Shown: in pieces, positions 44,539 through 53,380 of the stretch
How positions within the stretch are numbered: the stretch's first letter is position 1
Layout of the letters: each line of letters starts with the position of its first letter
DNA from: an uncultured Alphaproteobacteria bacterium
GTDB lineage: Bacteria > Pseudomonadota > Alphaproteobacteria > Micropepsales > Micropepsaceae
DNA: 64,000 nt
NCBI GenBank assembly: GCA_902826695.1
Contig: CADEFU010000002.1
Span: forward strand, 310,001-374,000
Direction: 5' to 3'
Position numbers and translations under genes: made by a program
The notes under the pieces: model-generated
The model's input: the letters and a program-made list of their open reading frames with translations, nothing else
Database searches by the model: none
Told to the model about the DNA's origin: nothing

Positions 44539-45033
44539 ATGAAAACGAAACTCATGGGTTTTGTCTGCGCGGCCGCGCTCGTGGCGATGCCTGCGGTTGG
44601 TATTGCAGCGACGGCGACGACGACTTTTCAGGTTACAGCGACGGTGATTTCGGTTTGCACCGTCAGCGCAACCGACCTCGCGTTCGGCAACTATGACGCC
44701 AGCGCCGGTGCGCCGAACGACAACAGCAGCACCGTCAGCGTGACGTGCTCGAACGGGTCGCCGTATACGGTTGCGCTCGATGCGGGTACGGGTTCGGGCG
44801 CCACGGTGAACGTTCGCCGGATGAGCAACGGCGGCGACACGCTCGACTACAGCATGTACACGACCGCGGGCCGTACGACGGTTTGGGCCGACGGAACGGG
44901 CGGTACGTCCACGCAGGCCGGCACCGGCAACGGCGCCGTCCAGAACTACACGGTTTTCGGCCGTATCCCGACGGGTCAGTTCGTGACCGCCGGCGCTTAT
45001 GCCGACACCGTCACGGCGACCGTCACCTACTAA
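44539..45033 (+). CDS. spore-coat-U-domain pilus subunit (archaic chaperone-usher major subunit)
   Basis: 164 aa with a signal peptide (MKTKLMGFVCAAALVAMPAV) and one SCPU domain. After cleavage near residue 23, about 15 alternating residues (TTTFQVTATVISV) precede the first Cys40; such a stretch is the N-terminal donor strand that fills the next subunit. The domain carries LAFGNYD, a second cysteine in VTCSN, and the C-terminal beta strand YADTVTATVTY. GGGAGAAG lies upstream. It opens the pilus locus and is a near duplicate of the next gene. Confidence 0.9.
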   Translation: MKTKLMGFVCAAALVAMPAVGIAATATTTFQVTATVISVCTVSATDLAFGNYDASAGAPNDNSSTVSVTCSNGSPYTVALDAGTGSGATVNVRRMSNGGDTLDYSMYTTAGRTTVWADGTGGTSTQAGTGNGAVQNYTVFGRIPTGQFVTAGAYADTVTATVTY

Positions 45034-45060
45034 GACGCGGCGCAATCCGCACCTGATCAT

Positions 45061-45093
45061 CGGTTACTCAGCGGCTTAACCGCTGGGTAACCG
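45061..45093 (+). other. long RNA hairpin between the two pilus subunit genes
   Basis: CGGTTACTCAGCGG (45061-45074) pairs with CCGCTGGGTAACCG (45080-45093), a 14-bp stem with one wobble and a 5-nt loop. No U-tract follows at once, so it may be an attenuator or a 3'-end stabiliser that lets the first subunit be made in excess. Confidence 0.5.
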
Positions 45094-45153
45094 TACTCGC
45101 GTATTTATTAACCCGTCACCACCAAGGCTCACTGGTTGACGGAAGACAAATTC

Positions 45154-45666
45154 ATGCGCGGGTTCACTCAGTACAAATCCAGGCTCTTGGGCGTTGCTTG
45201 TGCGACCGTGATGCTTGCGACGCCGGCGATCGGCATAGCGGCCACGGCCACAACGACGTTCCAAGTTACGGCGACGGTTCTTTCGGTTTGCACGGTCAGT
45301 GCGACGAACCTCGCCTTCGGCAACTATGACGCCAGTTCCGGCACACCGAACGACGCCAGCAGCGCCGTCACCACCACGTGTTCGAACTCGACGGCCTATA
45401 CCGTCGCACTCAACGCGGGCACAGGGTCGGGCGCCACGGTTGCCGTGCGTCGAATGACGAACGGTGCAAACACGCTGGACTACAGCATGTACACGACGGC
45501 TGGCCGGACCACGGTATGGGGCGACGGAACGCTCAGCACCGTCACGCAGGCCGGCACCGGCAACGGCGCCGGTCAGGCGTTGACCGTGTTCGGACGCATT
45601 CCGACCGGCCAATACGTGACTGCCGGCAGCTACACCGACACGGTGACGGCCACCGTCACCTACTAA
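45154..45666 (+). CDS. spore-coat-U-domain pilus subunit, tandem paralogue
   Basis: 170 aa, closely similar to the gene upstream over the whole mature part (ATATTTFQVTATV, LAFGNYDAS, RTTVWGDGT, YTDTVTATVTY). A signal peptide precedes the donor-strand stretch, with the first Cys at 46. The ATG at 45154 is chosen, with GGAAG 8 nt upstream, over an in-frame TTG at 45136. It would be a second shaft subunit or a variant of the first. The chaperone gene follows 16 bp on. Confidence 0.9.
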   Translation: MRGFTQYKSRLLGVACATVMLATPAIGIAATATTTFQVTATVLSVCTVSATNLAFGNYDASSGTPNDASSAVTTTCSNSTAYTVALNAGTGSGATVAVRRMTNGANTLDYSMYTTAGRTTVWGDGTLSTVTQAGTGNGAGQALTVFGRIPTGQYVTAGSYTDTVTATVTY

Positions 45667-45682
45667 TCCGCGAGGGGAATTC

Positions 45683-46414
45683 ATGCATCGTTCGATTCGG
45701 GCGGGCGTATTGCGCCTGTGCGGAGCTTTGGTTGCCGCGTTGGTCTCGGGGCCTGCTTTTGCAGCAAGCCTTGAAGTGGCTCCCACAAAGCTTGTCATCG
45801 ACGGAAAGACGGGGTCGGCGACGCTTAGCCTGGCCAACCGCGGTACGGTGCCGATTATCGTTCAGCTAGAGGGCTTCATCTGGGAGCAGAAGGACGGCAA
45901 GGACGTGCTGACGCCGACCGACTCGGTGCTGGTCAGCCCGCCCATGGCGCGCATTCCACCTGGCGGCAAGCAAACGGTGCGCATCATGGCGCGCGGCGAT
46001 GCGAAACCCGGCGTCGAGCGCACGTTCCGTTTGTTTGCCAGCGAACTGCCCGATCCCGCAACCAACGAAGCGCGTACGATCCGCGTGCTCTTGCAGTTCA
46101 ACGTTCCGGTGTTCGTCAATACGCCGGTCGTCGCGGCACCGCAGCTCGCGTGGGAAGCCCAAAGCGGCGATAAGGGGTTGGTGTTGAGCGCGCGCAATCT
46201 GGGGCGCGCGCATACGAAGTTCACGAAAGTCGAAGTCGTCACGCCGTCGGGCCGCCGTTTGGCGACGACGCAGGGTGTGCCCTACGTGCTTGCCGGTGCC
46301 ACGCGGCCGTTCATGGTCGCAGGCTCCTTCGGTCCGGGCGAGAAGGTGGTCGTGGAAGCGCGCACCGACGACAGCGAAGTCGTGATCCGCGAAACGGTCG
46401 ACGTGCGTCGGTGA
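45683..46414 (+). CDS. periplasmic pilus chaperone (PapD-like, archaic type)
   Basis: 243 aa with a signal peptide (LRLCGALVAALVSGPAFA) and two immunoglobulin-like domains. The first contains LEVAPTKLVIDG and the G1-strand region TIRVLLQFNVPVFV; the second follows to the C-terminus. The conserved basic residue pair for subunit carboxylate binding is expected but not clearly assigned here. It delivers SCPU subunits to the usher by donor-strand complementation. GAGGGG lies 5 nt upstream of the ATG; the usher starts 4 bp after the stop. Confidence 0.9.
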   Translation: MHRSIRAGVLRLCGALVAALVSGPAFAASLEVAPTKLVIDGKTGSATLSLANRGTVPIIVQLEGFIWEQKDGKDVLTPTDSVLVSPPMARIPPGGKQTVRIMARGDAKPGVERTFRLFASELPDPATNEARTIRVLLQFNVPVFVNTPVVAAPQLAWEAQSGDKGLVLSARNLGRAHTKFTKVEVVTPSGRRLATTQGVPYVLAGATRPFMVAGSFGPGEKVVVEARTDDSEVVIRETVDVRR

Positions 46415-46418
46415 GCTG

Positions 46419-48725
46419 ATGCGTTCGCTCGCGCATATTCTCGCGATGGGCCTCTATCTGGCCTCGCTGAGTAATGCGTATGCCGAGGCGGCGGCTTCCG
46501 AGCCGCGCAATCTCGTGCTCGAGGTTTGGCTGAATGGTGCGTCCCGCGCGATCGTCGTCAACGTGGCGGAGCGGGAAGGGGACCTGTTCGTCGAGCGGTC
46601 GGACCTGAAAGCGATCGGGCTGAAGGACGTCGAAGACACCGAGGTGAAGGGCGATTTGGTGCCGCTCAACCGCATCGACGGCGTGCGCGCGACGGTCGAA
46701 GAGGGCAAGCAGCTTTTGCTGGTGACCGCCGCGCCGACGCGGCTTGCGGTTACGACGCTGGGTTTGCGCGGCAGCGATCGCCAGATCGTGGCAGACACGC
46801 CGGTGACGGCGTTCGCGGCGGAATACGATGTTGTTCTTACGGGAAGCGACGTCGCATCCGCGCTGCGAAAGGCTTCGATCGACGGCACGCTTGCGCTTTC
46901 CGCGTTCACACCGATCGGAACGTTCGCGACGAACGGGTTTGCGGTTGTCGACGCCGAGACGCAGAAGGCGCTCAGGCTCGATAGTTCATGGACACTCGAC
47001 GATCCGCCACAGCTTAGGCGGCTCACGATCGGGGATGCGGTTTCGGGCGGGGTCGGTTGGTCCCGCTCCGTGCGTTTTGGCGGCGTGCAGATTGCGCGCG
47101 ACTTTGCGCTTCAGCCGGACCTCGTTACGATCCCGATGCCGGACTTTTTCGGCGAGGCGGCGGTGCCCGGGTCGATCGATGTGTTCGTCGGCGCGTCCAA
47201 GGTCTTGTCCGAGGACGTTCCGGCGGGTCCCTTCGACGTGCGCGATTTGCCGATCGTCACGGGGGCAGGCCAAGCGACGGTTGTCGTGCGCGATTTGCTT
47301 GGCCGCGAGATGCGGCAGACGATCAACTACTTCACCGACAGCGAGATGCTGGCCGAAGGTCTGACGTCCTACAGCTTCGAAGCCGGGTTTCTGCGGAAGT
47401 CCTATGGTCTGAAGAGCTTCGACTATGGCGACGCGATGGGGTCGGCAACGCTGCGTCACGGGTTCAGCGACGAATTCACGATCGAGGCGCACGCAGAAGC
47501 GACGCCTGAGGTCGCGACGCTGGGCGTGGGCGGTATTGCCACGCTTTTCGATTTCGGTTCTTTGCGCTTTGCGGGCGCGGGAAGCACCAGCGAGTTCGGC
47601 GAGGGCGGGTTCGGGTCGATCTCGTTGTCAATGCAGTTCGGGCCTGCAAATCTGTTTGCGAGCGTGGAAGCTGCTACGCCGGACTTTCGCGATGTTGCCG
47701 CCATCGACGGTGCGCCGTTGGCGCGCGAAACGCTGCAGCTGGGTGGCGGCCTCGACCTGCAAGAGTACGGCTCGTTGTCGCTGACGTATCTGCGCCAAGA
47801 GCGGCAGGACAAAGAGCGCACGACACTCGCCACCGCGACCTACACGATGTCCGTCGGCACCGCCACGTTTGGCGTGACCAGCGTGTACGACGTGGAGCGT
47901 GATGCGCTGCTTGCGGAGACGTTCCTGACGGTACCGCTGGGCGGTGGCGGTCCCTATTCGACCGCTTCGCTGTCTTCGCGCGAGGGGGATGTAGAGGTTC
48001 GCGCGACATTGGAACAACCTGCCTCGCCGGATGGGGTTCTGGGCTACCGGCTGCAAGCGCGTCAGGGCGACTTTACGCAGTTCAATGCGGATGGCCGTTG
48101 GGAAGGGCAAAACGTTGCGCTCGACGGGCGGCTGGCTCTCGCCGAGGGCCATTTGTCGGCGCAAGTCGAAGCCGCCGGCGCGATCGTGGCGACGGAGGAT
48201 ACAGCGTTCTTTGCCCGCAAACTCGACGGTGCCTTCGCGCTCATCGATGCCGGCGCGCCCGGCGTTGGGATCTATCGCGAGAATCGCCTGGTTGCGGAAT
48301 CCGACGACAGCGGTTTCGCGCTGATCACCGGCCTTGTGCCGTTCACGCGCAACCACATCGCCGTCGATCCGGCGGGGTATGACATGTCGAAGGTGCTTTC
48401 CAAAACCGATCTCGACGTCATTCCGGGACGCGGTGGGGCGGCGGTGAGCTTGGCGCCGGCGAAGGAGACGCCTTTGTCGCTCTCGGTCACGCTCCCGGAC
48501 GGATCCTTTCCCGATGTTGGAACGACGGTGCATCTGTCGGGCGACCCGACGCCGTGGATCGTGGGCTATCACGGCGCCTTGTTCATTGCAGACCTGAAGC
48601 TGCCGCTTGAGGTCGAGCTTGAGACCAAGTTCGGTCTGTGCCGGCTGAAGTTGACAGAGCCCCCGCGCGAGACTCCGGGCGAAATTCCGCGTCTGGGGCC
48701 GATCGCGTGCGCCTTCGACCAGTGA
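46419..48725 (+). CDS. outer membrane usher of the archaic chaperone-usher pilus
   Basis: 768 aa with an N-terminal signal peptide. It shows the usher N-domain (NLVLEVWLNG), a 24-strand pore region (repeated beta segments such as LTYLRQERQDKERTTLATATY) and a plug segment near PGSIDVFVGASKVLSEDVPAGPF, plus C-terminal domains ending in KFGLCRLKL. It assembles and secretes the pilus. It sits between the chaperone and the last SCPU gene, as in csuCDE-type loci, and is slightly short for the family. Confidence 0.92.
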   Translation: MRSLAHILAMGLYLASLSNAYAEAAASEPRNLVLEVWLNGASRAIVVNVAEREGDLFVERSDLKAIGLKDVEDTEVKGDLVPLNRIDGVRATVEEGKQLLLVTAAPTRLAVTTLGLRGSDRQIVADTPVTAFAAEYDVVLTGSDVASALRKASIDGTLALSAFTPIGTFATNGFAVVDAETQKALRLDSSWTLDDPPQLRRLTIGDAVSGGVGWSRSVRFGGVQIARDFALQPDLVTIPMPDFFGEAAVPGSIDVFVGASKVLSEDVPAGPFDVRDLPIVTGAGQATVVVRDLLGREMRQTINYFTDSEMLAEGLTSYSFEAGFLRKSYGLKSFDYGDAMGSATLRHGFSDEFTIEAHAEATPEVATLGVGGIATLFDFGSLRFAGAGSTSEFGEGGFGSISLSMQFGPANLFASVEAATPDFRDVAAIDGAPLARETLQLGGGLDLQEYGSLSLTYLRQERQDKERTTLATATYTMSVGTATFGVTSVYDVERDALLAETFLTVPLGGGGPYSTASLSSREGDVEVRATLEQPASPDGVLGYRLQARQGDFTQFNADGRWEGQNVALDGRLALAEGHLSAQVEAAGAIVATEDTAFFARKLDGAFALIDAGAPGVGIYRENRLVAESDDSGFALITGLVPFTRNHIAVDPAGYDMSKVLSKTDLDVIPGRGGAAVSLAPAKETPLSLSVTLPDGSFPDVGTTVHLSGDPTPWIVGYHGALFIADLKLPLEVELETKFGLCRLKLTEPPRETPGEIPRLGPIACAFDQ

Positions 48726-48842
48726 CGTATCGGGCCATCGCGCGGCCGCCTGCAGTGGTTGATTTTCGGTAAACGGTGGCTGCCGGCGCGCGCAAATATT
48801 GGCCGCGTTGCGCTTGCAAGGTTGAAGTACACTCGCGTCGTG

Positions 48843-49328
48843 ATGCGTTTCCCATTCGCCATGGCGCGCGTTTGCGCGTTCGCCGGAGTTGTTGCTGTGC
48901 CGAGCGCTGCGCTCGCTGCGCCCTGCAACGTCCCTGCGCGTCCGCTTCAGGTCACAGCAACGAATTTGAACTTCGGCAACTATAACGCATCGTCCGGGAC
49001 GCCGACCACGTCGACGATGGCCGTCACCGTTCGATGCGTGAATGCCGTCGACACGCTGCCGGCGTTCGTCGCTTCGCTCTCGAAGGGCACCGCGCCGACA
49101 TACAACCCCCGCCAAATGGCGCTCGGTGCGAACAGGCTCAACTACAACATCTTCAACCAGAACACCTATGTCACGATCTGGGGCGACGGCACCGGCGGCA
49201 CGCTCACACGAAGCTATGGTGGCGGCGGAAACGCCGCGACCGGCACGGGATTCGGCCGGATCACGACCGGTCAATACGTAACGCCCGGCGTCTACACCGA
49301 CACGATCACGGTGACGATCACGTACTGA
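48843..49328 (+). CDS. spore-coat-U-domain protein lacking an N-terminal donor strand (candidate tip subunit)
   Basis: 161 aa from the ATG at 48843 with a signal peptide (ARVCAFAGVVAVPSAALA). The mature protein begins about two residues before the first cysteine (APCNVPARPLQVTATNLNFGNYN), so the alternating donor-strand stretch of the two shaft subunits is absent. Otherwise the SCPU fold signs are kept: NLNFGNYN, the second cysteine in VRCVN, and YTDTITVTITY. In such pili the tip subunit has no donor strand. It is downstream of the usher, the usual tip-gene position, but one-domain, unlike the two-domain CsuE. Confidence 0.85.
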   Translation: MRFPFAMARVCAFAGVVAVPSAALAAPCNVPARPLQVTATNLNFGNYNASSGTPTTSTMAVTVRCVNAVDTLPAFVASLSKGTAPTYNPRQMALGANRLNYNIFNQNTYVTIWGDGTGGTLTRSYGGGGNAATGTGFGRITTGQYVTPGVYTDTITVTITY

Positions 49329-49349
49329 GCGCCGGAGTCGTTCGGCTGC

Positions 49350-50759
49350 TTAGATGTGGATCGCGTGGCCCAGCGCTTTCAGGGCGGCTTCGTGGAAGGC
49401 TTCGCTCAAGGTTGGGTGGACGTGGATCGTGCCTGCGATGTCTTCGAGGACGGCGCCCATTTCCATGACCGTGGCGAATTCGCCGGACAGGTCGCTGATA
49501 TGGCTTCCGACGGCTTGGATGCCGAGTACGCGGTGATCGCTTTTCCTGGCGACGACGCGGACGAAGCCGAAATTGTCGGCGGCGTCCATCGAGAGGGCGC
49601 GGCCGTTGGCGGCGAAGGGGAATTGGCCGACGACGGTTTCCTCGCCCGCTCTTGCGGCTTCGGCGGGGGAGAGGCCGCAGCTCACGATCTCAGGCTCGGT
49701 GAAGCAGACGGCGGCGATCGCGGCGGGTGCGAACTTGCGTTTGTGGCCTGCGATGATTTCGGCGACCATTTCGCCTTGGGTTGCGGCCTTGTGTTCGAGC
49801 ATCGGTTCGCCGACGAGGTCGCCCACCGCCCAGACGTTCTTCATCGACGTGCGGCATTGATCGTCGACCTTGACGAAGCGGCCGGCCAAATCGACGGCCA
49901 TGTTCTCGAGGCCCCAGCCAGCCGTGTTCGGTTTGCGGCCGACGGTGACGAGGATCCTGTCGGCGGGAAGGCTCTGCGTTTTGCCGTCGGCGGTTTCGAC
50001 GATGAGGGCGGTGTTCTTACCCGTTTCGGCGGCCTTCGCTTTGGCGCCAAGCAGGACGGTGACGCCGTGCTTGTCGAGCCAGCGCTTCACGGGCGTCGTC
50101 AGGTCGGTGTCGTAGAGCGGGAGGATGTTCTTCTCGGCTTCGACGATCGTGACTTGGCTGCCGAGTTTCGCGAAGGCGATGCCGAGTTCGAGGCCGATAT
50201 AGCCCGCGCCCACGACGACGAGCTTTTCGGGGAGCTTGTCCAGCATCAGCGCTTCGGTCGAGGAGATGACCGGGCCGCCGAACGGGATCGTCGGGATTTG
50301 CACGGGAAGCGAGCCGGTTGCGAGCAGCACGTGCTCGGCGGTGATCGTGACGGGGCCGGTGGCACTGTCGACGGTGCAGGTCTTGCCGTCTTGGAACTTT
50401 GCCCAGCCGTTCACGACCTTGACCTTTGCGCGCTTGAGCAGGCCGGTGACGCCGGTGTTGAGGCGCGTGACGATGCCTTCCTTCCACTTCACCGTTTCGG
50501 CGAGGTCGAGCTTCGGCGCGGCGGTGAGCTTGATGCCGTGTAGGCCCTTGTCGGCGGCGCGGCGCATGGATTCGTATTCGCCCGCGGCGTGGATGATCGC
50601 CTTCGAGGGGATGCAGCCGCGGATCAGGCAGGTGCCGCCGAGACGATCGGCCTCAACGAGGACAGTGTCGATCCCGAGTTGGCCCGCGCGGATCGCAGCG
50701 ACGTAACCGCCCGGGCCGCCGCCGACGACGAGGAGTTTCGGTTTAATCGTTTCAGTCAT
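49350..50759 (-). CDS. lpdA: dihydrolipoyl dehydrogenase (E3)
   Basis: 469-aa FAD enzyme reoxidising lipoamide. It has the FAD motif LLVVGGGPGGYVAA, the redox pair Cys44 and Cys49 in GGTCLIRGCIPSK, the NAD site VVVGAGYIGLELG, and the C-terminal HVHPTLSE with His448 and Glu453. It closes the branched-chain dehydrogenase operon and may also serve the E1/E2 at 2-2815, which have no E3 beside them. The start overlaps the stop of the 91-aa membrane gene by 8 nt. Confidence 0.95.
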   Translation of the reverse strand: MTETIKPKLLVVGGGPGGYVAAIRAGQLGIDTVLVEADRLGGTCLIRGCIPSKAIIHAAGEYESMRRAADKGLHGIKLTAAPKLDLAETVKWKEGIVTRLNTGVTGLLKRAKVKVVNGWAKFQDGKTCTVDSATGPVTITAEHVLLATGSLPVQIPTIPFGGPVISSTEALMLDKLPEKLVVVGAGYIGLELGIAFAKLGSQVTIVEAEKNILPLYDTDLTTPVKRWLDKHGVTVLLGAKAKAAETGKNTALIVETADGKTQSLPADRILVTVGRKPNTAGWGLENMAVDLAGRFVKVDDQCRTSMKNVWAVGDLVGEPMLEHKAATQGEMVAEIIAGHKRKFAPAAIAAVCFTEPEIVSCGLSPAEAARAGEETVVGQFPFAANGRALSMDAADNFGFVRVVARKSDHRVLGIQAVGSHISDLSGEFATVMEMGAVLEDIAGTIHVHPTLSEAFHEAALKALGHAIHI

Positions 50760-51027
50760 TTGGGAATTTGCCCCTTAACTGCTTTACTAGCCTGACAACA
50801 TAAATGATCAGGTTCACGGCGGTGAATAGAAGAAAAATCAGCGTTGGACCACCAATCACCAAAGTGAACCAAGCGTGCAGGTCTGGTAATGGTGCCTTAA
50901 ACTCAGCTGCTGCCAATGGCCCAAGTACTGCCAGAATGACCGCCGACAACGCGAGCAAGACCCAACAGATATTTGCCAGGCGAATCTCCGCGATTAGAAA
51001 GCGGCGATGCGGATGCGTTCGCCGCAT
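50752..51027 (-). CDS. small two-helix membrane protein in the bkd operon
   Basis: 91 aa, no known family. Two hydrophobic helices are clear: LANICWVLLALSAVILAVLG and LVIGGPTLIFLLFTAVNLII, with a short loop between. It lies between E2 (7 bp after its stop) and lpdA (8-nt overlap), so it is co-transcribed. Its base composition is visibly less GC-rich than that of its neighbours, and the ribosome site is weak. A recent insertion or an accessory protein are possible. Confidence 0.6.
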   Translation of the reverse strand: MRRTHPHRRFLIAEIRLANICWVLLALSAVILAVLGPLAAAEFKAPLPDLHAWFTLVIGGPTLIFLLFTAVNLIIYVVRLVKQLRGKFPND

Positions 51028-51033
51028 TGCGGG

Positions 51034-52329
51034 CTAATCCATAAACATCATCGCGGGGTGTTCGAGCAGCGCTTTCACGCGCTGGATGAACATCGCCGCG
51101 TCGTAGCCGTCGACCACGCGGTGATCGAAGGAGGAGGAGAGGTTCATCATCTTCCTGACCGCGATGTGTCCGTTGTGGACGACGGGACGCTCGATGATCG
51201 CGTTCGGGCCGATGATGGCGACTTCGGGCTGGTTGATGACGGGTGTCGTCACCACGCCGCCTATGGGGCCTAAGCTCGTGATCGTGATCGTGGAGCCGGT
51301 GAGTTCGTCCTTCGTCGCCTTGTTGTCGCGCGCGGCGGTCGAGACGCGGGCGACTTCGGCGGCGGCCTGCCAAAGGTCCATCGCTTCGGCGTGGTGGACG
51401 ACGGGCACGATGAGGCCGTTCGGCGTCTGCGTGGCAATGCCGATGTGCACCGGCTTGTAACGGTGGACGACGCCGGCTTCATCGTCGAAGCGGGCGTTGA
51501 TCTGCGGGTAGTCGGGCAGCACGCGGATGAGCGCGCGCATCAGGAACGGCAGCAGCGTCAGCTTGGGCTGGTCCTGGCGCTTCGTCGCGTTCATTTGCAC
51601 GCGCAGCGCTTCGAGCTCCGTCATGTCGACTTCTTCGACGTAGGCGAAGTGCGGGATGCGGCGCTTGGTTTCCTGCATCTTCTCCGCGATCTTGCGGCGC
51701 AGACCGATGACCTTGATCTCGTCGATGCCTTCGCGCCGTTCGAGTGCTGCTGCCGGACGTCCGGTGGGCGCGCCCTTGGCGATATAGGCGTCGAGGTCGG
51801 CGTGGCTGATGCGGCCAGCGGGGCCGGTGCCGTGGATGAACTGCAGGTGGACGCCGAGTTCGGCCGCGCGCTGGCGTACGGCGGGGGAGGCGAGTGGCTT
51901 GTCGCCGAATTTGCGCGGGGCGCTAGGTGTCGCTGCGACGGGTGCAGATGCGGGTGCCGGTTTCGCGACGACGGGTTCGAGCTTTGGTGCGGGTTTCTTT
52001 TCTTCGAGCTTTGGCGGCGGGGGCGGTGCGGCCTTTGCCTTCGCGGCGGCCGCGCCGTTCGACTTCACGTCGGCTTCGTTGCCGGCGCCGTCGACTTCGA
52101 AGATCACGATCGGGGCGCCGACCGGCGCCATGGAGCCGGGCTCGCCGCGCAGTTCGACGACTTTGCCGCTGACCGGCGAGGTCATTTCGACTGTTGCCTT
52201 GTCGGTCATCACGTCAACGAGGTGCTGGTCCTCTTTGATGGTGTCGCCGACGCGCACATGCCAGGCGACGATTTCGGCCTCGGCCGTGCCTTCGCCGACG
52301 TCGGGGAGTTTGAAGATGAAACGACCCAT
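51034..52329 (-). CDS. bkdB: branched-chain 2-oxo acid dehydrogenase E2
   Basis: 431-aa acyltransferase with one lipoyl domain (lipoyl Lys44 in VMTDKATVEM), a Pro/Ala/Lys-rich linker, an E3-binding segment near 155-190 (LASPAVRQRAAELGV) and the catalytic domain ending SFDHRVVDGYDAAM with His403 and Asp407. It forms the core for the E1 subunits encoded upstream. Spacing to E1 beta is 3 nt. The catalytic motif is the canonical DHRVVDG, unlike the DA form at 2815. Confidence 0.93.
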   Translation of the reverse strand: MGRFIFKLPDVGEGTAEAEIVAWHVRVGDTIKEDQHLVDVMTDKATVEMTSPVSGKVVELRGEPGSMAPVGAPIVIFEVDGAGNEADVKSNGAAAAKAKAAPPPPPKLEEKKPAPKLEPVVAKPAPASAPVAATPSAPRKFGDKPLASPAVRQRAAELGVHLQFIHGTGPAGRISHADLDAYIAKGAPTGRPAAALERREGIDEIKVIGLRRKIAEKMQETKRRIPHFAYVEEVDMTELEALRVQMNATKRQDQPKLTLLPFLMRALIRVLPDYPQINARFDDEAGVVHRYKPVHIGIATQTPNGLIVPVVHHAEAMDLWQAAAEVARVSTAARDNKATKDELTGSTITITSLGPIGGVVTTPVINQPEVAIIGPNAIIERPVVHNGHIAVRKMMNLSSSFDHRVVDGYDAAMFIQRVKALLEHPAMMFMD

Positions 52330-52332
52330 CGC

Positions 52333-53346
52333 TTAGCCCTCCATCGCGCGGCGCATCGCAGCGGCGACGCGGCCTGGACCGGGGAAGTATTGCCACTCGA
52401 AAGCGTGCGGGTAGGGCGTGTCCCAGCCGGCGACGCGCTCGATCGGCGCTTCCAGATGATAGAAACAATGTTCCTGCACGAGCGCCGTCAATTCTGCGCC
52501 GTAACCGGACGTGCGCGTCGCCTCATGGACGATGACGCAGCGGCCGGTTTTTTCGACCGAGGCTTTGATGGACTCGATGTCGACGGGAATGAGCGTGCGT
52601 AGGTCGAGCACTTCGGCGTCGATGCCCGTGTCCTCGACGGCGGCGAGCGCCACGTGCACCATCGTGCCGTAGGCGATGATCGTGAGGTCGTTGCCTTCGC
52701 GTGCGATCGCGGCCTTGCCGAGCGGCACCTGGTAGTAGCCGTCCGGCACTTCGCTGGCCTTGTGTTTCGACCACGGTTGAACGGGTCTGTCGTGGTGGCC
52801 GTCGAAGGGGCCGTTGTAGATGCGCTTCGGCTCGAAGAACATCACGGGGTCTTCGTCTTCGATTGCGCTGATGAGCAGGCCCTTCGCGTCGTACGGGTTC
52901 GACGGGATCACCGTCTTGATGCCGCAAACGTGGGTGAACAGCGCTTCGGGGCTTTGGCTGTGCGTTTGGCCGCCGAAGATGCCGCCGCCATAGGGCGAGC
53001 GCAGCGTGATCGGGGCGGTGAAGTCGCCGGCCGAACGATAGCGCAGGCGCGCGGCTGCGGAGACGATCTGGTCGTAGGCCGGATAGATGTAGTCGGCGAA
53101 TTGGATTTCGATCACGGGTTTCAGGCCATAGGCCGCCATGCCGATGGCGGTCGCGACGATGCCGCTCTCGCCGATGGGGGAGTCGAAGCAGCGCGTGACA
53201 CCGTGCTTCTTCTGCAGGCCGTCGGTCGCGCGGAAGACGCCGCCGAAGTAGCCGACGTCTTCGCCGAAGATCAGCACGTCGGGGTTCTTCGTCAGCATGA
53301 CGTCCATGGCCGAGTTCAGCGCCTGGATCATGTTCATGGTCGCCAT
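52333..53346 (-). CDS. bkdA2: branched-chain 2-oxo acid dehydrogenase E1 beta
   Basis: 337 aa, transketolase C-terminal-type beta subunit: NPDVLIFGEDVGYFGGVFRA, FDSPIGESGIVATAIGMAAY and SPYGGGIFGGQTHSQSPEA are typical. It makes the ThDP site with E1 alpha. A 211-bp gap containing a palindromic repeat lies between it and E1 alpha, an unusual break in this operon. E2 follows 3 nt after its stop. Confidence 0.94.
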   Translation of the reverse strand: MATMNMIQALNSAMDVMLTKNPDVLIFGEDVGYFGGVFRATDGLQKKHGVTRCFDSPIGESGIVATAIGMAAYGLKPVIEIQFADYIYPAYDQIVSAAARLRYRSAGDFTAPITLRSPYGGGIFGGQTHSQSPEALFTHVCGIKTVIPSNPYDAKGLLISAIEDEDPVMFFEPKRIYNGPFDGHHDRPVQPWSKHKASEVPDGYYQVPLGKAAIAREGNDLTIIAYGTMVHVALAAVEDTGIDAEVLDLRTLIPVDIESIKASVEKTGRCVIVHEATRTSGYGAELTALVQEHCFYHLEAPIERVAGWDTPYPHAFEWQYFPGPGRVAAAMRRAMEG

Positions 53347-53380
53347 GATTATCGGCTCCGCGCTTGTGTTTGCACTTTAT

